From: an uncultured Collinsella sp.
Lineage (GTDB): Bacteria; Actinomycetota; Coriobacteriia; Coriobacteriales; Coriobacteriaceae
DNA length: 16,293 nt
Reading direction: 5' to 3'
Assembly: GCA_934646965.1 (NCBI GenBank)
Contig: CAKUEZ010000042.1
Location: 1 to 16,293, forward strand
Of the stretch, positions 1 through 7,700 are shown piece by piece; the first letter of the stretch is position 1, and every line of letters starts with the position of its first letter. The position numbers and the translations under genes were made by a program. The notes beneath the pieces are model-generated. The model was not told the origin of the DNA and did no database searches. It was given only the letters and a program-made list of their open reading frames with translations.

Positions 1-12
1 CGCCCGGCACGC

Positions 13-54
13 AAACGAAAACGGCTCTGGTCCCCATAAGAAACCAAAGCCGTT
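13..54 (-). terminator. Intrinsic terminator of the tRNA-Pro/tRNA-Gly transcript
   Basis: Read on the minus strand, positions 54-43 (AACGGCTTTGGT) pair with 31-20 (ACCAGAGCCGTT) in a 12-bp stem with one G-U pair and an 11-base loop. A broken T-run (TTTTCGTTT) follows, made by the end of the stem and the bases just after it. The stem begins 12 bases past the encoded CCA of tRNA-Gly. The plus-strand side of the stem is followed by A's rather than T's, so it should act in one direction only. Confidence 0.88.
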
Positions 55-66
55 AAAACAATCATA

Positions 67-140
67 TGGAGCGGGCGACGGGAATCGAACCCGCGTCATC
101 AGCTTGGAAGGCTGGGGTTCTACCATTGAACTACGCCCGC
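67..140 (-). tRNA. tRNA-Gly (anticodon UCC)
   Basis: The minus strand folds into a cloverleaf. The acceptor stem is GCGGGCG/CGCCCGC. The anticodon loop CTTCCAA carries TCC, and the T arm reads CGGGTTCGATTCCCG. The discriminator base is U (position 70), and the 3' CCA is encoded at 69-67; the mature tRNA body is 70-140. The outermost anticodon-stem pair (27:43) is C-A instead of the usual U-A, with the rest of the stem intact. It lies 6 bases downstream of tRNA-Pro and shares its promoter and terminator. UCC reads GGA and, by wobble, GGG codons. Confidence 0.97.
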
Positions 141-146
141 AAGATA

Positions 147-223
147 TGGTCGGGACGACAGGATTTGAACCTGCGACATCCTGCTCCCAAAGCAGGCGCG
201 CTACCAAACTGCGCCACGTCCCG
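147..223 (-). tRNA. tRNA-Pro (anticodon UGG)
   Basis: The minus strand gives a canonical 77-base tRNA gene. The acceptor stem is CGGGACG/CGTCCCG. The D arm contains GGCGCAGTTTGGTAGCGC. The anticodon stem CCTGC/GCAGG encloses the loop TTTGGGA, with anticodon TGG. The T arm reads GCAGGTTCAAATCCTGT. Discriminator A is followed by an encoded CCA (149-147). It is the first gene of a two-tRNA unit with tRNA-Gly. UGG decodes CCA, CCG and, depending on modification, the other proline codons. Confidence 0.97.
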
Positions 224-274
224 AAGGTGTTGAGCAGCTAAGGTCTAAACCTTGCGTGTCCCAAAGCGAAGGAA

Positions 275-303
275 ATTATAGGGGAGACTCCCCGCCTGTG
301 CAA
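275..303 (-). promoter_or_regulatory. Probable sigma-70-type promoter of the tRNA-Pro/tRNA-Gly unit
   Basis: On the minus strand there is a perfect -10 box TATAAT (280-275), 17 bases downstream of TTGCAC (303-298), which matches the -35 consensus in its TTG half only. Transcription would start near 268, giving a leader of about 45 bases before tRNA-Pro. That leader contains a small hairpin, AAGGT/ACCTT, at 240-253. The -35/-10 spacer holds a 13-base palindrome (281-293). The promoter starts only 12 bases past the brnQ stop codon. Confidence 0.62.
281..293. repeat. 13-base perfect palindrome inside the tRNA promoter spacer
   Basis: GGGGAG-T-CTCCCC is a perfect inverted repeat between the candidate -35 and -10 boxes of the tRNA promoter, 21 bases past the brnQ stop codon. 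As RNA it could form a 5-bp GGGGA/TCCCC stem with a 3-base loop, followed on the minus strand by TATAATTT. That would be a short, weak terminator for brnQ. As DNA it could instead be a protein-binding site. No other brnQ terminator is visible. Confidence 0.4.
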
Positions 304-314
304 GCGCAGAAACC

Positions 315-1673
315 CTAGCTCCTCGAATGTGCGACAAACCGACTATGAACCAGGCCGATTACAAACGCCACCACGGCAACCGGCGCCCAGGCGGCGCCAA
401 TATCCGCCAGCGGCAAAGCATCGAACGGCAGCCACGTACCCGCAAAGAACGCATCACGGATCGAAGTGATCACGCTCTGGACCGCGACAACGCCGCCAAC
501 CCAAATCCACACCTGCGGATGCGCGTCACAAAAGCCGTGCACCAGACCCATAAGCACCAGCACGATGGCGACGGGATACAAGGCGTTGAGCATGGGCACC
601 GAGAACATAAGGATCATGTCAAGACCCACGTTGGAAAGCACGCACGAAAACGCTGCGAACACAAAGGCAAGAATCGCGAAGGGGCGACGCACGGCCTCCT
701 CGGAAGCCTCCGCTCCCCCTTCGACCACATAGGTCTCGCAGAAGTAACGCGAGCAGCAGCTGATGAGGCCAATGCACACGTTCATGCAGGCGAGGAAGAA
801 GATCGCGAAGACCACGACCGTGCCGGCCAGCCCAAAGTGCATGGAGGCCGAGCGAGCGAGGATGGCAGCACCGTTGGTAGCGTCGGGCATCACGGTGCCG
901 AGCTGCATACCGGCAAGGGCCAAGCCACAATAGATGATGGCCATGAGCACGCCGGCGATCACGCCAGAGCGGGAGATCTCGAAGGCGACACGCTTGTCGT
1001 CGGTCACGCCCAGCTCATGAATGGTCTCGGCGATGATGATGCCGAAGGCGAGCGACGCAAGCAGATCCATCGTCTGATAGCCGGTCAAGAAGCCCTGGAC
1101 CGCAGCGCCGGCATCATAGGGAGCTTGCGGGGCAGCAGCCGGTCCCAGGGGCGAGATCACGGCGGCACCCACGACCAGCACGATAAGCGCAATGAGCGCA
1201 GGGCCCGTAATGCGACCGAGCACGCGCGTGATGACGCCGGGGCGCAGCGTGAGCGCAAACGCGACCACGAAGAAGGCGACAGCGAAGACCAAGCGCGCGG
1301 TGCCAAGCGAGATATCTTCAGGCAGCAGCGGCACTAGCATCTCGAAAGCGGTAGAGCTCGTACGCGGAATGGCCAGACATGGGCCAATGGCCAGGTACAC
1401 CGCCGCGACAAAGAACTCACCGAACTTGGGGTGCACGCGACCGGCAAGCTCACGCGCCGTACCGGCAAGCGCCACAGCGATAAAGCCCATGACGGGCAGG
1501 CCGATGGCGGCGATAAGGAAGCCAATCATGGCAAGCGGCGTGGCAGAACCTGCCTGAAGCGCCAGCAACGGCGGAATAATCAAGTTGCCTGCGCCAAAGA
1601 GCATCGAGAATAGAGCGATGCCGACGGTAACGACATGGTCGGAGCGCAGACCGCGTGGTGCGGATGAGGCCAT
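315..1673 (-). CDS. brnQ: BrnQ, branched-chain amino acid:cation symporter (LIVCS family)
   Basis: This is a 452-residue polytopic membrane protein that should import leucine, isoleucine and valine with Na+ or H+ across the cytoplasmic membrane. Recognition rests on the LIVCS signature near the N terminus: GAGNLIIPP at residues 27-35, inside the first membrane segment. About twelve hydrophobic segments follow over a length normal for the family (about 430-450). The C terminus ends in a short basic, His-containing tail. An in-frame GTG lies two codons upstream (1679), but AAAGGTG at 1685-1679 is spaced 7 bases from the ATG at 1673 and only 1 base from the GTG, so ATG is preferred. The gene sits 118 bases downstream of the giant adhesin gene and is separated from it by a strong terminator, so it is probably its own unit. 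Exact ion and side-chain preference cannot be read from the sequence. Confidence 0.93.
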   Translation of the reverse strand: MASSAPRGLRSDHVVTVGIALFSMLFGAGNLIIPPLLALQAGSATPLAMIGFLIAAIGLPVMGFIAVALAGTARELAGRVHPKFGEFFVAAVYLAIGPCLAIPRTSSTAFEMLVPLLPEDISLGTARLVFAVAFFVVAFALTLRPGVITRVLGRITGPALIALIVLVVGAAVISPLGPAAAPQAPYDAGAAVQGFLTGYQTMDLLASLAFGIIIAETIHELGVTDDKRVAFEISRSGVIAGVLMAIIYCGLALAGMQLGTVMPDATNGAAILARSASMHFGLAGTVVVFAIFFLACMNVCIGLISCCSRYFCETYVVEGGAEASEEAVRRPFAILAFVFAAFSCVLSNVGLDMILMFSVPMLNALYPVAIVLVLMGLVHGFCDAHPQVWIWVGGVVAVQSVITSIRDAFFAGTWLPFDALPLADIGAAWAPVAVVAFVIGLVHSRFVAHSRS

Positions 1674-1678
1674 AGGCA

Positions 1679-1685
1679 CACCTTT
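1679..1685 (-). promoter_or_regulatory. brnQ ribosome binding site (decides the start codon)
   Basis: AAAGGTG on the minus strand. AAAGG (1685-1681) is 7 bases from the ATG at 1673 but only 1 base from the alternative GTG at 1679. The GTG would overlap the Shine-Dalgarno region, so the ATG is the functional start. Confidence 0.7.
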
Positions 1686-1691
1686 CGGGTC

Positions 1692-1726
1692 GAAACAAAA
1701 ACGGGACGGGCAAAATACCCGTCCCG
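1692..1726 (-). terminator. Strong intrinsic terminator after the giant adhesin gene
   Basis: On the minus strand CGGGACGGG (1726-1718) and CCCGTCCCG (1710-1702) form a perfect 9-bp GC-rich stem with a 7-base loop, followed directly by TTTTTGTTT. It lies 66 bases past the adhesin stop codon and should end that transcript. The T-run finishes only 18 bases before the brnQ ATG. A brnQ message that starts upstream would therefore be terminated before brnQ, unless it begins inside the stem (see the -10 box at 1729-1734) or the hairpin is regulated. Confidence 0.88.
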
Positions 1727-1728
1727 CA

Positions 1729-1734
1729 AGTATA
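1729..1734 (-). promoter_or_regulatory. Candidate -10 box for brnQ
   Basis: TATACT on the minus strand (1734-1729) is close to the TATAAT consensus. A start about 7 bases downstream would fall near 1722, inside the first arm of the terminator stem. The brnQ message would then carry a broken hairpin and escape termination. No good -35 lies 16-18 bases upstream (AGGATA or GGATAT is the best available), so the call is tentative. Confidence 0.35.
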
Positions 1735-1740
1735 AACGCT

Positions 1741-1782
1741 TTGGCAGGCTATATCCTGCCAGGGCGTCAATCTGGCTGCCAA
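1741..1782 (-). promoter_or_regulatory. Overlapping inverted repeats between adhesin stop and brnQ
   Basis: On the minus strand TGGCAGG (1761-1755) pairs perfectly with CCTGCCA (1748-1742) around a 6-base loop. An earlier TTGGCAG (1782-1776) can pair instead with CTGCCAA (1747-1741), so the two folds exclude each other. A TTGACG lies between them but has no matching -10 at normal spacing. The element could be part of the adhesin mRNA 3' end, an operator upstream of brnQ, or half of a switch with the downstream terminator. Confidence 0.3.
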
Positions 1783-1791
1783 GCGAGTGCG

Positions 1792-4700
1792 CTACGCGCC
1801 CGGATGGCGGCGACGCAGCAGCTCGAGCCCCAGCGCGATAAGCGCAACGGCGCCCGCGGCAACAGCAACAGCGAGCGGCGCCTTGTCACCCGTATCGGCG
1901 AGCTGCTGAGCGCTCGACTTGGACGAATCCTTCTTGCCAGAGTTTTCCGTGGCATTCGTCTCTGCCTTACCGGCAGCAGAATCATCCGAACCACTGGGTT
2001 TTGCCGGATCCTTAGAATCCGACTGGTCGGAATCGGGCGATCCGGGCTTATCCGGCTCGGGCTTGCTGGGCTCTGGCTTGTCCGGGCTATCCGGGTCCGG
2101 TTTATCCGGCTGGTCAGGTTCCGGTTTATCGGGCTCGGGCTTGTCCGGCTGGTCCGGATCGGGTCCATCGGGTTTATCCGGGTCGGGATTGACGGGCCCC
2201 TGCTTCTTCTTCACCGTCAGCGTACCGGGCTCAACCTCGACATCGAAGTTCGAGTCGGTGACCGTCGCGCCGATCTTGTACTCGCCAGCCGGAGAGCTCT
2301 CGTCGGCATCGCAGGAGTACTCGACCTTCACGCCCGAGGTATCGACCGCGCTCTCCAGGCTCGAAGTGAACGCGGGGTTCGCCTCTCCCTCGTAGCGCTC
2401 GGCGTCATCGACCTTTACCTTGAGCTTCGCCGGCGTAATCTTGAACTTACGCGCGGCTGCACCGACATACCCGTTGCTTCGCAGCGTGGCAACAACGCGG
2501 TACGTGCCGGCATCGGTCGGGGCCTCGCTCGACGAATAGTACGTGCCGCCCGTCCCGTAATACCTGATCCTCAGGTCGCCCTCGCAAGCCTTGGGAACCC
2601 CCGTGACCTTGGGCGCTTGAGCATCACCGCTATAGACGAAGTTGCCGCCCTCAAATGCAAGCTCGACCCGCTTCGCCTGGACGACCAGCACAAAGTGCGC
2701 GGTCACCGTCTCGCCCTGAGCATCCTTGCACGTGACGTCGAAGGTGGAAACACCCGCCTTGGAAGGAGTTCCCGAGAGCGTCAGGCCACCCGACGTGCGG
2801 GATAGCTTAAGCCCATCGGGGAGCTTCGCTTCGTCCCACGTGTACTCGTACGGAGACTCGCCGCCCGCGGCTCCGGCAATCGTCGCGCGGTACGCACTAT
2901 GTGCACGCGCCGCCGGCAGCAGGCCGCCGTTGAACACAAGAGCATCCCGGGGCACAACGGACACGACAGCACGATCGCTGTCCGCCTGCGTCTCAGTGCC
3001 AAGGTAGCGCTGAGTGATGCGGCAGAAGTATTCGCCGGCGCAATCGTCATCGAGGTTCTCAATGAGGAGCGTCTCCCCCGTCTCGCCCTCGAACGCCACG
3101 GCCTCGCCGTCCACCATGCGGAACCACTGATAGGACAGTTCGACATCGGCGGCCGAACCCGTGGACGAGGACGCGTGGTCGAGGACGCCCTTGCCCGCCT
3201 CGGCAGCAACCGAGAGCACGGCCGAATCGCCATCGTGGGCGCTCGCGTCCTGCGGCTGAGCGATCACTTTCGGAGCATCCGCCTTCGCGAACTCGAACGT
3301 GACCTCCTGTGAAGCGGTGACGCCACTCAGCGTGACCTCGTACGCTCCGCCCTCGTAGTCGGAGATATCGAGATTGACGCCCTTGTCCGAACCGTTCTCC
3401 GCAACCGTTACCCGCTCGAGGTAGCATCCCTCGTCGGGCGTCGCCGAGAGGGTCGCGTTGCCGCCGGCATCAACAGTTATCGAAGCGTTGTCGACCGAGC
3501 CGTTGACCGCCCTTGTCGTCACCTCAAAGCGCTCGGGCTTATCCGGGTTATCGGGTTCGGGCTTATCCGGATCAGGATTGTCAGGATTCGGCTGATCCGG
3601 GTCGGGCTTGGGGTCTGGGTCAGGTTTACCGGGATCCGGATTATCCGGGTTGGGGTCCGGCTCAGGATTGTCGGGGTCCGGATTATCCGGGTCGGGGTTG
3701 TCGGGGTTGGGATCCGGATCAGGCCGATCAGGGTCCGGGTTGCCCGGATCAGGGTTATCCGGATTGTCCGGACCCGGAACGACCGGGTCGGGATCAACGG
3801 GTTCCTGCTTCTTCTTCACCGTCAGCGTTCCGGGCACGACCACGACATCGAAGTTCGGATCGGCGACATTCGCGCCGATCTGGTACTCGCCCGCCGGTGA
3901 ATTCTCGTCCGCGTCGCAGGAGTACTCGACCTTCACGCCCGAGGTATCTACCGCACTCTCCAGGGTCGAGGTAAACGCAGGGTTCGCCTCCCCCTCGAAG
4001 CGCTCGGTGTCGTCGACCTTCACCTTGAGCTTCGCCGGAGCGATTTCGAACTCGCAGACGGCGGCACCGGCATAGCCATGGGCTCGTAGCGCTGCAACAG
4101 CGCGGTACGTGCCGGCATCAGTCGGAGCCTCGGTCGAGGAATAATGCGTGCTTCCGGTCCCGTAGTATTTAATCTTGAGATCGCCCTTGCAGACCTTGGG
4201 AGCCCCGGTAACTTCGGGCGCCTGTGGCGCGCCACTGTAGGTAAAGTCGCTATCCGCAAACGTAAGCTTTACACGCTTCGCCTGGACAACGAGCGCAAAG
4301 CGGGCGGCCACAGTCTCGCCACGGGCATCCGCGCACGTAATCTCGAAGGCGAAAACGCCCGTCTTGGACGGGGTGCCCGAAAGCATCAGACCACCCGAAG
4401 TACGGGAGAGCTTGAGCCCGTCGGGGAGCTTCGTCTCATCCCATGTGTACTCGTACGGAGCCTTGCCGCCCGCGGCCCCGGCAATCGTTGCGAGGTACGT
4501 GCTGTGGGCGCTCGCTGCCGGCAGCACGTCGCCATTGAACACAAGGGTATCCCAAGCAACGACGGAGACGGAAGCACAATCACTGTCCGTCTGCTTCTCA
4601 GTGCCAAGGTAGTGCTGCGTGATGCGGCAGAAGTACTCGCCGGCCTGCTCATCATCGAGGTTCGAGAGCGACAGCGTCTCCCCTGTCTCGCCCTCGAGCG

Positions 4701-7700
4701 CTACGGCCTTACCGTCCACCATGCGGAACCACTGGTAGGACAACTCAACATCGGCGGCGGAACCCGTGGACGCGGCAGCATGCTCAAGGACATTCTCCCC
4801 CGCCTCGGCAGCGACCGAGAGCACGGCAGAATCTCCCTCGTGGGCGCTCACGTCCTGCGGCTGCGCGACCACACGCGGCACGTCCGCCTTCGCGAACTCA
4901 AACGTAACCTTCTGCGACGCGGTGATATCGCTCAGCGTGACCTCGTACGCCCCGCCCTTGTAATCAGAAATGTCGAGGTCGACGGCCTCGTCCGAGCCGA
5001 CCTCAGAAACCGTCACGCGCTCGAGATAGCAACCCTCGTCAGGCGTCGCCGAAAGGGTCGCATCCCCGCCTTCAACAACCGTAACCGAAGCATTGTCGAC
5101 CGAACCGTTAACCGCCTTCGCCGTCACCTTGTAGCGCTCGGGCTTCTTCTTGACCATCAGCGTTCCGGGATCGACCGCGACATCGAAGTTCGGATCGGCG
5201 ACCGCCGCATTGATCTGGTACTCACCCGCCGGCGATTTCTTATTCGCCGAGCAGAAGTATGTAACCTCTACGTCCGAGGTATCGCAACGACTCACCAGGC
5301 TGGAGGTAAACTCGGGATTCGCCTGGCCCTCAAAGCGCTCGGCATCGTCGACCTTCACCAGCAGCTGAGCCGGAGCAACAGTAACCGCAAGCTCAACGTC
5401 CTCGGCGGCAAGATAGTTTCGAGATGCCTTGGCATGGGCGACAACGCGTGCCGCGCCGGCGGCCTTCACGGTTGCGCAACGCCCCTTGATCGAAATCGGG
5501 CTTGCGTCGTCGTCCGCGGAGTCAACGAGCTCAAAGCTCACGGGCGTCTGGGCGACGTTGTCGAACACAATGGGATCGCCGCCATAAACACCCGAATAGC
5601 TCGTCGTGCCCGTAATGACCTGGCTGGCCTTTGCAATCGAGAACTCAGCGGACTTCTTGCCCTGATAGTTGGGGTCGTTCACCTTAACCGTAACGCGGTA
5701 GCTACCACTGTCGCACGGCTCCAGCGCCGCGGGGCCATAGGAGGTTCCATCGACACCGCGATACGTGACGGAATAGGCGGACGCATCAAGGTCGGCAACT
5801 GCAACCGCCGCACCGTGTCGTGCGCCATCGTATGTCACGTCGGACGTCTCAATCGAAATATCGGCAGGAGCCTTCTCGATGACAAAGTCACAGCTCGCGT
5901 TGCCCACATATCCGTTGGCGTCGAGCGACGCCACCGAACGATACGTACCGGCGTCCACCGGCGCCTTATCAGACGAGTAATGCGTGTCGCCCGTGCCCAC
6001 ATACGTTATCGCGACATTGTCCTCGCAGCCCTCAGGCACACCCGAAAGCTCCGGAGCCTGCGCCGTCGCATTGTAAGTAAAGCTCTGGCTCTCAAACGCG
6101 AGCGGCGCTTCCTTCGCCTTCACGACCAGCGCGAAGTGTGCAACACGCTTGTTGCCCAGGTCATCGGTGCACCTAATCTTGAAGCGGCACACGCCCGTAG
6201 CCGAAGGCACGCCCGAGAGCACCAAGACACCCGTTCCGTCATCGGCCAGCGTCAGCTGCATGCCCTCGGGAACCTCAACCTCATCCAAGTTGTACACATA
6301 CGGCGCCTTGCCGCCCGTGGCGCCGGCAATCACGACACGGTAGTCATCGTGAGCGGTCGCCGCCGGCAGCACGCGCCCGTTGAACACGAGCGCTTCGCGA
6401 GGCACGATGGACACCGTCGCATGCTCGGTATCCGTCTTTGTCACCGTGCCCAGATAGCTCTGCGTGATGTGGCAGAAGTACTCGCCTTCGCTGTCACTGT
6501 CGAGCTGGGCAATCGAGAGCGTCTCCCCCGTCTCGCCCTTCAGCGCCACCGCCTTGCCGCCATCGGCAGACACGCGATACCACTGGTAGCTCAGCTTAAC
6601 GTCGGCGGCAGAACCCGAAGACACAGCGGCATGGACGCGAACATTACGCCCCGCCTCGGCAGCAACAGAAAGCTCAACCGGATCGCCCTCGTAAGCACTC
6701 GCATCCTGCGGCTGAGCGAGCACCTCCGGAGCCGCAGCCTTCGCGAATTCGAACGTGACCTGCTGTGGAGCACTCACGCCGCTCAGTGTGACCTCGTACG
6801 CCCCGCCCTGGTAGTCGGAAATATCGAGGTCATAGGCATTACCGGCCGAACCGTCCTCGCCAGCCTCTTCGGCAACTGTCGCGCGCGTCAGGTAGCAGCC
6901 CTCATCGGGCGTCGCCGAAAGCGTCACCTTGCCATCCGTAGCGACCGAAGCGGTCTCTGGATCAACCGATCCGTTGACCGCTCGGGCCGCCACCTTGTAC
7001 TTGGGCGCCTCCGCAAAGCGTGCCTCGACGGTCATGTTGTCCTCGGGGACAAACGTCCAAACTGCATCCGTGCTCAGCGGCTCATCGCCCAACGACCCGT
7101 CATCGTTGCGCGCATACCACCCATCGAACACGTAGCCCGCATCGGGAACGGCAGTCAGCGTCGTCGACTCACCGTTCTCGACCTCGTTGGTCACGGCATA
7201 GCCCAGCGATTCGTCCTCGGAGGAACCCTCGACGTGTCCGCCTTGACGCGAATCCACCGCCGTGACCGTCATCGACGCCCGCTCATAAACGGCCGTAAAG
7301 GTACGGTTGCCAAACACCACGCGATTGATTACCGGCGTGGCCCCCACGGGCAGGCCGTTCTCGTCGACCCAGTATTTAAACTTCCAGCCCTTATGCGGCA
7401 CAGTAAACATAATCGCCGCGGAGTGGTAGGAGCCGCCGGTGCCGAGCGCAACCATGCTAAAGCCCGCGTCCTTGGGATACGTAGCGACCTGAACATCGCA
7501 GCCCGTCTCATAGAACACAGCCGTGAGCTGCCTATTCTCCTTTGCGGTGCCGATATAGAACGCGCTGTAGCTCACCGTGACGCCCGCATCGTCGACCCAG
7601 TGCGAGAAGTGGTACTTCTTCCACGGAATCGCGATCGCCATAAACATGTCGCCCCTGTCGTACGACCTGCTACCGGCAGGAATGCCGTCGACCAGAAGGG

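Noticed and set aside
327..1337. 336-codon plus-strand open frame opposite brnQ
   Set aside because: Codon-aligned antisense of a well recognised transporter. The product is an His/Arg/Asp-rich string with no family features.
1674..1679. GTG at 1679 as the brnQ start (two residues longer)
   Set aside because: The Shine-Dalgarno AAAGG is only 1 base from this GTG but 7 bases from the ATG at 1673.
1750..1772. TTGACG upstream of brnQ as a -35 box
   Set aside because: No TATAAT-like hexamer lies 16-18 bases downstream. The nearby ATATAG is too close (about 11 bases).
3535..3807. Short-period DNA repeat as a CRISPR array
   Set aside because: The repeats are about six bases long, have no spacers, and are in frame with a Pro-Asp linker of an open gene.
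3608..4075. Gly/Ser-rich plus-strand frame that looks like a structural repeat protein
   Set aside because: Its GSGLSG-type repeats are the antisense reading of the Pro-Asp linker DNA. There is no start signal of its own.
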